Positions 17,214 to 24,910 of a DNA stretch of 64,000 nucleotides are shown piece by piece (the stretch's first letter is position 1; each line of letters begins with the position of its first letter). This DNA comes from Clostridia bacterium. GTDB taxonomy: Bacteria; Bacillota; Clostridia; Acetivibrionales; DSM-27016. The translations under genes were made by a program, and so were the position numbers. The stretch lies in contig JAOAIJ010000024.1 of assembly GCA_026414765.1 (NCBI GenBank), positions 1 through 64,000 on the forward strand, given 5' to 3'. Below the pieces are notes generated by a model. The model worked only from the letters and a program-made list of their open reading frames with translations. It was not told the DNA's origin and did no database searches.

Positions 17214-17894
17214 ATGAAAATAAGTGCATCAGATGTTAAGAAGATTGCTGCTGAGCTTGGGGCAAACCTGTGTGGTGTTGCTCCTATTGAACGTTTTGAC
17301 AGTGCTCCGAGGGGATATCATCCGTGTGATGTTTTACCAGAATGCCAATCGGTAATAGTGATCGCCAAATATTTTCTTAAAAGTTCTTTATATGCCAATT
17401 CTACCATACCGTATACTACAGTAAGGAACAGTATATCAGATAAACTGAATTCAATGGCGATAGAATTGTCTCAGGCATTAGAAAGCAGGGGAGTTATTGC
17501 GGTTCCAGCCAATACTATCGGACCGGATGAGTGGGATTCGGATACACAGAGAATCAGAGGCATTATATCACTGAAGCATGCAGCTGCAAATGCCGGTTTG
17601 GGGAAAATCGGCAAGAATACGCTGCTTGTAAATAAGGATTACGGTAATATGATCTGGCTTAATGCGGTACTGGTATCTGAGAAGTTAGAACCAGACCCTT
17701 TGGCTGACTACGAAGTGTGTAATCCCAATTGTAATTTATGTATAAAGTCCTGCCCGGTAGAAGCTTTGGATGGAATTTCTATAAATCAGCCCGAGTGCCG
17801 TGATTATGCGTTTGGAGAGCATAATGGAGGCGATTGGCGCATTAAGTGTTTTACTTGCAGGAAGGTATGTCCGAACTGTACCGGGATCAGCTAG
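17214..17894 (+). CDS. QueG-like double [4Fe-4S] protein
   Basis: 226 residues resembling the core of epoxyqueuosine reductase QueG and related reductive-dehalogenase-like Fe-S proteins, but about 150 residues shorter because the HEAT-repeat tail is absent. GLGKIGKNTLLVNKDYG and NMIWLNAVLVSEKLEPDP match the QueG substrate/cobalamin region. Two cysteine sets (CNPNCNLCIKSCPVEALDG, then CFTCRKVCPNC) should hold two [4Fe-4S] clusters. ATG 17214 follows AGGGAG. A clear paralogue lies on the other strand at 19604-20272. It may be a reductase for the cluster product; whether it binds cobalamin cannot be told. Confidence 0.72.
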   Translation: MKISASDVKKIAAELGANLCGVAPIERFDSAPRGYHPCDVLPECQSVIVIAKYFLKSSLYANSTIPYTTVRNSISDKLNSMAIELSQALESRGVIAVPANTIGPDEWDSDTQRIRGIISLKHAAANAGLGKIGKNTLLVNKDYGNMIWLNAVLVSEKLEPDPLADYEVCNPNCNLCIKSCPVEALDGISINQPECRDYAFGEHNGGDWRIKCFTCRKVCPNCTGIS

Positions 17895-17950
17895 CAGGAT
17901 TTACCTTTATATTTTAGATCAGAGCAATAAAGAAAGGAACATGGTAAAGT

Positions 17951-18535
17951 ATGTATAATGAAAGTGTTAACAGATGCGCATGGTGCTTATGTCATCCACT
18001 TGCAGTAGAATATCATGATAAAGAGTGGGGTACACCTGTATATGATGAACAGAAGCATTTTGAGTTTATTACACTGGAAGTAATGCAGGCAGGGCTGAAC
18101 TGGCTTATGATATTGAAAAAACGCAAAAATTTGCAGGAAGCATTTGATAATTTTGATTATAATATAATTGCTGGATACAATGAAGAAAAAATAGAAAAAT
18201 TACTGTCAGACCCTGGCATTATCAGATCAAGGAAAAAGATAGAAGCAGTAATCAATAATGCCCGTATGTATATAAAACTGCAGAAGGAATTTGGCTCTTT
18301 CAGCAACTATATCTGGAGTTTTGTTGACAATAAACCGATTTTAGACAGAAGACACAGCATGGGCTATATTCCTGTCACAACAGAGCTTTCTGACAGGTTA
18401 AGTAAAGATTTAAAAAAACGGGGCTTTAAATTTTTGGGTTCCACAACAGTTTATGCACATCTTCAGGCTGCCGGCCTGGTAAATGATCACCTTGCAGACT
18501 GCTTCAGATATAAAGAATTGACGGGTAATTTATAA
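17951..18535 (+). CDS. tag: DNA-3-methyladenine glycosylase I
   Basis: 194 residues. Tag removes 3-methyladenine from alkylated DNA, starting base-excision repair. Family marks are the N-terminal RCAWC and EYHDKEWG and the C-terminal QAAGLVNDHLADC, which together supply the Cys/His zinc snap seen in E. coli Tag. VMQAGLNWLMILKKR matches the helical core. It follows the Fe-S gene by 56 bp on the same strand and is followed 45 bp later by ogt. Its position at the end of a biosynthetic operon suggests a possible self-protection role, though tag is also an ordinary housekeeping gene. Confidence 0.92.
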   Translation: MYNESVNRCAWCLCHPLAVEYHDKEWGTPVYDEQKHFEFITLEVMQAGLNWLMILKKRKNLQEAFDNFDYNIIAGYNEEKIEKLLSDPGIIRSRKKIEAVINNARMYIKLQKEFGSFSNYIWSFVDNKPILDRRHSMGYIPVTTELSDRLSKDLKKRGFKFLGSTTVYAHLQAAGLVNDHLADCFRYKELTGNL

Positions 18536-18580
18536 GTGTTTTAAGAAGGCTATCAATTAACAATATGAGAGGGGTATAGC

Positions 18581-19048
18581 ATGCCGGAAATCTATAAAGC
18601 ATATTATGAATCAGAGATAGGTATTATTGAAATAACCGGTAATAAAGATGAGATATTATCAGTCTGCTATTTTGAAGGTTCACCGTCTGCACTTGAAATA
18701 CATCCTTGCTTAGAGAAGTGTATCAAACAACTGGATGAGTATTTTAAGGGCCAACGTAAGGAATTTACTATAAAAACCGGCATAAATGGTACCGACTTTC
18801 AAAAAAAAGTTTTAAGAGAAGTAATGAAGATACCTTATGGTAAAACAGCCTCATACAAAGAAATAGCGGAATACATAGGAAATGAAAATGCAGTAAGGGC
18901 AGTTGGAAATGCAAATAGAAATAACAATCTGGCAATAATAATTCCTTGTCATAGGATAGTAGGCTCAAACGGACATTTAACCGGTTATGGGGGAGGCTTG
19001 TGGAGAAAGCAATGGCTGTTGGAGCATGAAAAAGAAGCAAATAAATAA
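18581..19048 (+). CDS. ogt: Methylated-DNA-protein-cysteine methyltransferase
   Basis: 155 residues. A suicide repair protein that moves an alkyl group from O6-alkylguanine onto its own cysteine. The active-site motif is IIPCHRIVGSNG, with VRAVGNANRNN and GYGGGLWRKQWLLEHE around it. It has normal Ogt/AdaB length with no Ada regulatory domain. GAGGGG precedes the ATG. It forms a pair with tag, so both N3-adenine and O6-guanine damage are covered side by side. A perfect 13-bp hairpin terminator follows the stop, ending the co-directional run that began at 4776. Confidence 0.93.
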   Translation: MPEIYKAYYESEIGIIEITGNKDEILSVCYFEGSPSALEIHPCLEKCIKQLDEYFKGQRKEFTIKTGINGTDFQKKVLREVMKIPYGKTASYKEIAEYIGNENAVRAVGNANRNNNLAIIIPCHRIVGSNGHLTGYGGGLWRKQWLLEHEKEANK

Positions 19049-19053
19049 ATCAC

Positions 19054-19100
19054 ATATAGACCTCTGCTAGAAATATTCTAACAGAGGTCTATATAGTTTT
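19054..19100. terminator. Rho-independent terminator, end of the operon
   Basis: ATATAGACCTCTG (19054-19066) pairs perfectly with CAGAGGTCTATAT (19082-19094), 15-base loop, then AGTTTTG. On the other strand the stem is followed by a T-rich run, so it can also end the convergent small gene at 19131. Confidence 0.85.
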
Positions 19101-19130
19101 GTCATAGTCAGGTATATGTACTGAAATATT

Positions 19131-19358
19131 CTATTTCCACTTATAGTTAAGTGAATCAAGTTTTTGTGTTGCTTCAATAATTGCACTTTCCTTGGATATG
19201 TTATTTTGTACCGAAATCTGATCAGACAGTTTTTGGATCATTTCCTCTTTTGGAGCTTCCGTACACCATTTGCAGAAAAATTCACCTGTACTGTCTTTTG
19301 CCCTGTCTCCTGCATGGGCATTAAAATCCCAATCACAAGCTAAACATTTGTCGCTCAT
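19131..19358 (-). CDS. Small four-cysteine (zinc-ribbon-like) protein, unknown
   Basis: 75 residues, acidic. The N-terminal half has two CxxC pairs (CLACDWDF and FFCKWC) that could hold zinc. The C-terminal half is a predicted helix with many charged residues. The start is supported by GGGAGG eight bases upstream of the ATG and by a promoter-like pair just beyond. It is transcribed alone, toward the terminator shared with the biosynthetic operon. No function is assigned. Confidence 0.7.
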   Translation of the reverse strand: MSDKCLACDWDFNAHAGDRAKDSTGEFFCKWCTEAPKEEMIQKLSDQISVQNNISKESAIIEATQKLDSLNYKWK

Positions 19359-19402
19359 ATATATTACCTCCCATGTAAATATATGTATATGTTACTATAC
19401 TA

Positions 19403-19431
19403 ATATTATATAAACTTACAAAAATAGTCAA
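19403..19431 (-). promoter_or_regulatory. Promoter of the small zinc-ribbon gene
   Basis: On the minus strand TTGACT (19431-19426) is followed 17 bp later by TAATAT (19408-19403), or 15 bp later by a perfect TATAAT (19410-19405). It lies ~45 bp upstream of the ATG at 19358. Confidence 0.5.
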
Positions 19432-19603
19432 TAAATGCTGGAAATAAATTGAAATGTGTACAAAAAAGTACTATATACAGATATATGTTGGGAAATGGTT
19501 GGAAAATAACGAAATAGATTGATGTATTAATCGTATAGAGTTAATAATGCTTACTTCAGGATTTTTGATTTCACCTGTATGATTATTGTTATTCTGTTTT
19601 ATA

Positions 19604-20272
19604 TTACTTAATACCAAAGCAATTCGGACATACTGTTCTGCACTTCCAGCATATTATTTGCTGTCTTCCTCCTCTGTATGTATATGCATTATCATAGCAG
19701 GTTAATTGTTTAATAAGCTTACCGTCTATTGCACCTACAGGGCAGGAATTTATACATATTTTGCAATTTTTCGCACAAACCTCATATTCGGCTAAAGGGT
19801 CTGCTTCCAGCTTTTCCGATGTAAGCACGGCGCTGCACCATATCATATTGCCGTATTTATTGTTGATTAGGAGATTGTTTTTACCTATTTTACCTAATCC
19901 TGCATACACTCCTGCATATATCAGGGACATATCATCTCTGTATCTGTCGTCTTCATCCCATTCGCAAGGACCAATCGACCTTTTTGCTACTGCAGCCGTA
20001 CCTCTGGACTTAAGCTCTTTTGATATTAATGAAGCCATATTATCCAATTTTTTAACCAATTGATTTCTAACCTGCGTATAATTTTTTGGATCAGAAAGAG
20101 AGCTTCTTGGGAATTCACAAGCTACAACCACTACTGACTTGCACGAAGGCAGTATATCACAAGGATGATATCCTCTGGGCGCGGTTGTAAAACGGTCAAT
20201 TGATGCTATACCACATAAATCTGCGCCATACTTGGCAGAAATTCCTTTTACATCTTCAGAACAAATACCCAA
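19604..20272 (-). CDS. QueG-like double [4Fe-4S] protein, second copy
   Basis: About 222 residues, a clear paralogue of the protein at 17214-17894. Shared stretches include DRFTTAPRGYHPCDILPSCKSVVVVA, AGLGKIGKNNLLINNKYGNMIW and LEADPLAEYEVC, followed by the two cysteine clusters ending CWKCRTVCPNCFG. The likely start is TTG 20272: AAGGAG lies eight bases upstream and the resulting length equals the paralogue. The frame stays open to 20416, adding a hydrophobic stretch, but no ribosome site supports that. It faces the biosynthetic run and ends ~550 bp from it, so the pair may come from duplication with inversion. Substrate unknown. Confidence 0.72.
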   Translation of the reverse strand: MGICSEDVKGISAKYGADLCGIASIDRFTTAPRGYHPCDILPSCKSVVVVACEFPRSSLSDPKNYTQVRNQLVKKLDNMASLISKELKSRGTAAVAKRSIGPCEWDEDDRYRDDMSLIYAGVYAGLGKIGKNNLLINNKYGNMIWCSAVLTSEKLEADPLAEYEVCAKNCKICINSCPVGAIDGKLIKQLTCYDNAYTYRGGRQQIICWKCRTVCPNCFGIK

Positions 20273-20515
20273 TCTTTTCACTCCTTTGCAATATGAAACA
20301 AAATATATATTAATTATTCCCACATATACATTACTTATCCCAGCCCCGGTTAATACCTGCCATACCGATATTGCTGCAATGGGTGTTAAAGTATTTATTA
20401 ATGCCATGCGTTGCATCTGTTTTTAAAACCCAAACATATATATTTTACCATAATTTCCAATAAGATGAACATTAAGTGTGTTTTTTTGAAATAAATTTTT
20501 ATACTGTACAAGCAA

Positions 20516-20554
20516 AAGGCAAAGGACTGTTTGCTGACAGGGGTCCTTTGCCTT
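20516..20554 (-). terminator. Terminator of the PAS-kinase gene
   Basis: AAGGCAAAGGAC (20516-20527) and GTCCTTTGCCTT (20543-20554) form a perfect 12-bp stem. Reading leftward the stem is followed by TTTGC. It lies nine bases after the kinase stop codon. Confidence 0.8.
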
Positions 20555-20562
20555 ATACAGAT

Positions 20563-22452
20563 CTACTGGTAATATATATCGGAAAACTCTATATTTATCG
20601 CTTGTATAAGACGATAATTTGTTAATTCCTGAAGATATTGGCCTGAACAATTTTCTGTCGCTTTTTTTACAGGCAGCAACAGTGAGAAAGTGCTTCCTTT
20701 GTCTACTTCACTTTTTACTGATATTTCACCTTCCAATGCATAGGCAAGCATTTTTACCAGTGACAAGCCGATACCTGTACCTTCTGTTTTTCTGGTCAGG
20801 GAACTGTCTACCTGCCCGAAACGCTTGAAAATGATTTCCTGTTTATCCTTTGGTATTCCTATTCCTTCATCTTTAACATCAATTTTTACAAATCCTTTTG
20901 CTGATGTCAGATTAACCTGAATAGCCTTGTTTTTCGGTGTGAATTTAATTGCATTGGACAAAAGATTGAGCATTATGCGTTCAAATTTTTCTTCATCTAT
21001 TTCTATTATCTTTTGATCAAGATTTGAACTGAAAGTAAGGTGTACACCCTTCTGACGGGCACATAGCTGAACGGAATCAATCAATGCCTTTGTTAAAAAG
21101 ACTATATCATAATTCTTTTTGTGTACGCTTAACTTCTCTGCATTTATTTTTGTCACATCAAGGAGATTATTTATAAGCCGTATCTGCCTGAATGCGTTTT
21201 GCCTTATCAGATTAAGATAACCCTTAGCTTTTTCTGAAAGATCTTCCTTACAAATCAATTCCATCGTTTGAATTGCTGAATTTATTATGGTTAAAGGAGT
21301 TCTGAATTCATGAGAAATCACTGTCAGGAATTCATCTTTCATTTTATTGTTCTTGTAAAGCTCTGTAATATCTCTGGCACACATAACTCCGAAGAGGAAG
21401 CTGCCTTCATTATTGTACACCGGCACGCCGCTTACACTTAGTATCAATTCCTTATACTCATTTGACGCTTTCACAATTTCCTGTTCAACTTTTTCTCCCC
21501 GTAAAACACGTGAGGTGGGCAAATCATTAAAAGCTATTTCATTATCCTCCGTATCCATACATTTACATGTTTCGTAGAACTCATGTGTATTTTCAAAGCT
21601 GTATGGGTATATATGCTTTCTGGCTTCCTTATTTAGTATGATATACTTTCCTTCACTGTTTACTATAAACAAAGCATCGGACATATTTTCTATAATGGCT
21701 TCCAGCTGCTCCTGCTGATGTAATAACAATTGTGACTGTGTTTGTACTTGCTTTCTGTATTTGACTACGTTTGTGACATCTGTTGCGGTAACAACACAGT
21801 ATTTTACTATACCTTCAGCAAATATAGAAGTAACAGTAAAGTCCCAGTAAGTTTCGTCTCGCATCCTGTTTGTAAATCTCAGTTCGTTGCTTGTAAACGG
21901 TTGTCCGGTAGTAATAAGGTCGTTCCAGTGTGCATCTGCGGAAGGGTCGAACCATTTGGGACTAAACTCGCACAACTTGAGGCCTATCGCTGTAAACTTG
22001 CTATTATAAGGTTTGTCGAAAAAATCAATATACTTTTGACTTGCGTTTATAAGCACTAAATCCGGAATGCTGTATATCGCTACATAGGCAAGATTGTTTT
22101 CGCACAGCTGCTCCAGGTATACAAGCTTATCTTCCAGCCGTATTTGCAGTTTTTCCGTGAAGTAAAGTATTTTCCTGTTAATATCGAGATTTTGGGTTTT
22201 AATCGTTACTTCGCGTACCTTCAGGTTCTTGGTAAAAAGACTGCAGTTTATCACCCGGCTATCACCGTAAAGCTCATCAACACTATGGGTAAGTTTTAAA
22301 TATTCAGTACATACTTTTTCTAAGGATTTCATTATAATACTATTCTTTGAGAAACCTGTCATTGATACAAAATCGTCCCCGACTTCAACTATAACTTCAT
22401 TATCAACTGTCAGATATGAAGTATTTTGACTCCCAATTTGCTTTTTTTTCAT
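20563..22452 (-). CDS. Soluble multi-PAS sensor histidine kinase
   Basis: 629 residues without membrane segments. The N-terminal ~250 residues hold one or two PAS-like domains. Another PAS domain begins near QLEAIIENMSDALFIVNSEGKY (about 255-380, ending GVMCARDITELY). HisKA follows with the phospho-accepting histidine in VISHEFRTPL, then HATPase_c with NLLSNAIKFTP, DEGIGIP, FGQVDSS and GTGIGLSLVK. It therefore senses an intracellular signal, possibly redox or energy state. CAGGTGA precedes the ATG. No response regulator gene is adjacent, so it is an orphan kinase whose partner lies elsewhere. Clostridial orphan kinases of this layout sometimes feed Spo0A; that role is only a guess here. Confidence 0.88.
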   Translation of the reverse strand: MKKKQIGSQNTSYLTVDNEVIVEVGDDFVSMTGFSKNSIIMKSLEKVCTEYLKLTHSVDELYGDSRVINCSLFTKNLKVREVTIKTQNLDINRKILYFTEKLQIRLEDKLVYLEQLCENNLAYVAIYSIPDLVLINASQKYIDFFDKPYNSKFTAIGLKLCEFSPKWFDPSADAHWNDLITTGQPFTSNELRFTNRMRDETYWDFTVTSIFAEGIVKYCVVTATDVTNVVKYRKQVQTQSQLLLHQQEQLEAIIENMSDALFIVNSEGKYIILNKEARKHIYPYSFENTHEFYETCKCMDTEDNEIAFNDLPTSRVLRGEKVEQEIVKASNEYKELILSVSGVPVYNNEGSFLFGVMCARDITELYKNNKMKDEFLTVISHEFRTPLTIINSAIQTMELICKEDLSEKAKGYLNLIRQNAFRQIRLINNLLDVTKINAEKLSVHKKNYDIVFLTKALIDSVQLCARQKGVHLTFSSNLDQKIIEIDEEKFERIMLNLLSNAIKFTPKNKAIQVNLTSAKGFVKIDVKDEGIGIPKDKQEIIFKRFGQVDSSLTRKTEGTGIGLSLVKMLAYALEGEISVKSEVDKGSTFSLLLPVKKATENCSGQYLQELTNYRLIQAINIEFSDIYYQ

Positions 22453-22757
22453 TATTTCACCTGCAAACAGAAAAATATTCTAAAGCATTAGCATTCTTCC
22501 ATACTGGTATTCTACCACTAAATTACAAAATATTCTATATTATAACAAATAAATATATTTATAGACATTTTATTCTTCGTTTTTTGATTGTTGATTTTTT
22601 CATTTCTACTAATGACCCAACAGTCTTTATACAATGTAATTTACGAAACCCTAATCCGTAAGAAAAATATGTGCTTCCTGTATTATGTTCCCTTTATCAA
22701 TAAATTAGTTTGTGTTAATATATATTATTATAATTTCTTACTGATCAGGAGATAAGT
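22453..22757. other. Intergenic, divergent promoters, tRNA-Gly-like fragment
   Basis: This 305-bp gap separates the divergent PAS kinase and M24 peptidase genes and must hold both promoters. On the minus strand 22527-22504 reads like the D-arm and start of the anticodon arm of a tRNA-Gly (TTTAGTGGTAGAAT). It lacks acceptor and T-arm sequence, so it is at most a fragment. TAGAATATTTT occurs on both sides of it. AGGAGA serves the ATG at 22758. Confidence 0.35.
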
Positions 22758-23951
22758 ATGACAAAAAAAGTACCTTTATTAGAACTTCAGACACGGATGA
22801 GCCGTTTTAAGGCAATTATGGACACGGCACACCCGGAGTGGGAGATAGCGGTAATCCTAAGCAAACTAAACCAGTTTTATTTCACCGGAACGATGCAGGG
22901 CGGTATGCTCCTGATTCAAAGAGACGGAGAATCTGTATACTGGGTACGCAGGAGCTTTGAAAGGGCTTTGGATGAGTCATTGTTTCCCAGTATCAAACCA
23001 ATGGAGAGCTTTCGGGATGCCGCTGGGTCAATAGATAAACTTCCGGGTACTGTATATATGGAAACTGAAATTGTACCACTAGCCTTATATCAGAGATTTA
23101 GAAAATACTTTCCTTTTAATGATGTAAAGTCTCTTGATATGCAGCTTGCCAGAGTAAGGTCAGTTAAGAGCCGGTATGAATTATCTCTTATGGAACAATC
23201 AGGTGAGATCCACAGAAGGATATTGGAAGAGAGAGTACCTTCAATACTTAAAGAAGGAATGAGTGAAGCAGAACTTGCAGCTAAACTTTTTTCAATCATG
23301 ATAGAGGAAGGACACCACGGTGTAGCACGCTTTGGAATGTTTGATACGGAAATAGGGCTGGGTCATATATGCTTTGGTGAAAGTTCGATTTATCCTACCA
23401 GTTTTGACGGGCCGGGAGGAAATTATGGGATGAGTCCCGCGGTGCCTTTGATAGGAAGCCGTGAGAGAAAGCTTGGAAATGGGGATCTGGTCTTTATTGA
23501 TATTGGTTGTGGCGTAGAGGGGTATCACACTGACAAGACAATGACTTATATATTTGGTAAACCCCTTGCTGATGAAGTGATTGCTCAGCATTACAAATGT
23601 GTGGACATACAGAATGAGATAGCTTCAATGCTGAAACCCGGAGTAATTCCGTCACAGATATATAACACAGTAATGAATAAGCTAAGTACGGATTTTTTAC
23701 GGAATTTTATGGGTTTTGGAAGCCGTAAGGTAAGATTTCTTGGACATGGAATAGGTTTGCAGGTAGATGAACTCCCTGTTATAGCAGCAGGATTTGATGA
23801 ACCGCTTCAGGAGGGGATGGTTTTTGCACTTGAACCTAAAAAAGGTATTGATAACATTGGAATGGTAGGGGTAGAGAATACATTTACAGTCAACCCGGGT
23901 GGGGGGAAATGTATAACAGGTACGAATCCCGGACTGATCCCTGTATATTAA
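22758..23951 (+). CDS. M24 family metallopeptidase (Xaa-Pro peptidase type)
   Basis: 397 residues with a creatinase-like N-terminal domain and a pita-bread M24 catalytic domain. The expected two-metal ligands are visible: Asp248 in FIDIGCG, Asp259 in YHTDKTMTY, His in [11 protein letters not shown], Glu in FALEPK and Glu in GVENTF. These enzymes remove an N-terminal residue ahead of proline, or act on related amide bonds. The protein has no signal peptide and should be cytoplasmic. It has its own AGGAGA ribosome site and is followed by a perfect hairpin terminator, so it is a single-gene unit. Confidence 0.88.
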   Translation: MTKKVPLLELQTRMSRFKAIMDTAHPEWEIAVILSKLNQFYFTGTMQGGMLLIQRDGESVYWVRRSFERALDESLFPSIKPMESFRDAAGSIDKLPGTVYMETEIVPLALYQRFRKYFPFNDVKSLDMQLARVRSVKSRYELSLMEQSGEIHRRILEERVPSILKEGMSEAELAAKLFSIMIEEGHHGVARFGMFDTEIGLGHICFGESSIYPTSFDGPGGNYGMSPAVPLIGSRERKLGNGDLVFIDIGCGVEGYHTDKTMTYIFGKPLADEVIAQHYKCVDIQNEIASMLKPGVIPSQIYNTVMNKLSTDFLRNFMGFGSRKVRFLGHGIGLQVDELPVIAAGFDEPLQEGMVFALEPKKGIDNIGMVGVENTFTVNPGGGKCITGTNPGLIPVY

Positions 23952-23964
23952 TTAATAAATATGG

Positions 23965-24000
23965 CAAAAGGTTATTGCTGCTGCAATAACCTTTTGTTTG
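23965..24000. terminator. Bidirectional terminator between convergent genes
   Basis: CAAAAGGTTATTGC (23965-23978) and GCAATAACCTTTTG (23983-23996) form a perfect 14-bp stem with a 4-base loop, followed by TTTG. It lies between the M24 peptidase gene and the oppositely directed ZIP transporter gene. Confidence 0.9.
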
Positions 24001-24015
24001 TATGAAATTCACTAT

Positions 24016-24816
24016 CTAAACCAGTGTATTATCCAGAAACATCATCACGACAAATCCGACTAACAGGGCGTGTGTTGCCAGTTTGGAGTGCTTGTGGTCA
24101 CTTTGGGTTTCGGGTATTATCTCATGGCTGATTACAAACAGCATTGCACCAGCAGCAAAGGCTAGAGCAAAGGGAAGAACGGGTCTTGCTATATGAACGA
24201 CGCCTACACCGATCAAACCTCCTATAGGTTCTACCATCCCAGTAGCAAAGGTTATCAGAAGCGCTTTCCATCTGGGATATTTCTCGCGTATCAGTGGGAG
24301 TGCAACGGCAAGACCTTCAGGAAAATTCTGTAATCCAATACCTATAGCCAGGCTGAGTCCATTAAGTATATCTCCGTCACCAAATCCGACACCTACTGCC
24401 AACCCTTCGGGGAAATTATGTATTGTGATTGCCATGATAAACAACCATACTCTTCTTAAGCGTGCACCGTTTTTCAAGCTTTCATCGGAATCCATGGAAT
24501 TAAGCATCAGGTTTGAGTCAGGAAACATTTTATCGGCTAAATCCAGAAAAACTCCACCAAACAAAATACCTAGAAGTGTAATAAAAGCTCCTTTGACCCC
24601 TCCTCCGCCTTTTTCTATTGCAGGAATGATGAGGCTGAATGAAGTAGCGGCCAGCATTACACCTGCAGCTACCCCCAGTGCAGCATCAAGCATCTTCTTT
24701 GAAACGTGCCTTTTTACGAATATGAGTAACCCACCTGCACCTGTTGCCAGGCCGCAAAGTAGACTGGCAAGCATACCTACAGCTATTATATTGAATTGCG
24801 ACAGGAATTCTACCAA
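24016..24816 (-). CDS. ZIP family metal transporter
   Basis: 266 residues with eight hydrophobic segments, of the ZIP/GufA-ZupT group that imports Zn2+ and other divalent metals. Segments four and five carry the hallmark HNFPEGLAVGVGFG and QNFPEGLAVALP metal-site motifs. HEIIPETQSDHKH near the end is also typical. The start is probably TTG 24816, supported by GGAGG nine bases upstream. It lies convergent to the peptidase gene and in the same direction as the DUF885 gene, which is ~95 bp upstream. There is no metal-responsive site that I can identify. Confidence 0.88.
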   Translation of the reverse strand: MVEFLSQFNIIAVGMLASLLCGLATGAGGLLIFVKRHVSKKMLDAALGVAAGVMLAATSFSLIIPAIEKGGGGVKGAFITLLGILFGGVFLDLADKMFPDSNLMLNSMDSDESLKNGARLRRVWLFIMAITIHNFPEGLAVGVGFGDGDILNGLSLAIGIGLQNFPEGLAVALPLIREKYPRWKALLITFATGMVEPIGGLIGVGVVHIARPVLPFALAFAAGAMLFVISHEIIPETQSDHKHSKLATHALLVGFVVMMFLDNTLV

Positions 24817-24910
24817 TTTACCAATCCTCCAGGTTTCATAATTACTTACCTGTATTAGGTTATGATAAACACATTGAATTGGTGAATTTTAATAGACTGT
24901 CCGGACTACT

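Noticed and set aside
20273-20416. N-terminal hydrophobic extension of the minus-strand QueG-like protein
   Set aside because: The paralogue lacks it, and AAGGAG sits correctly for TTG 20272. The extension is open frame without its own ribosome site.
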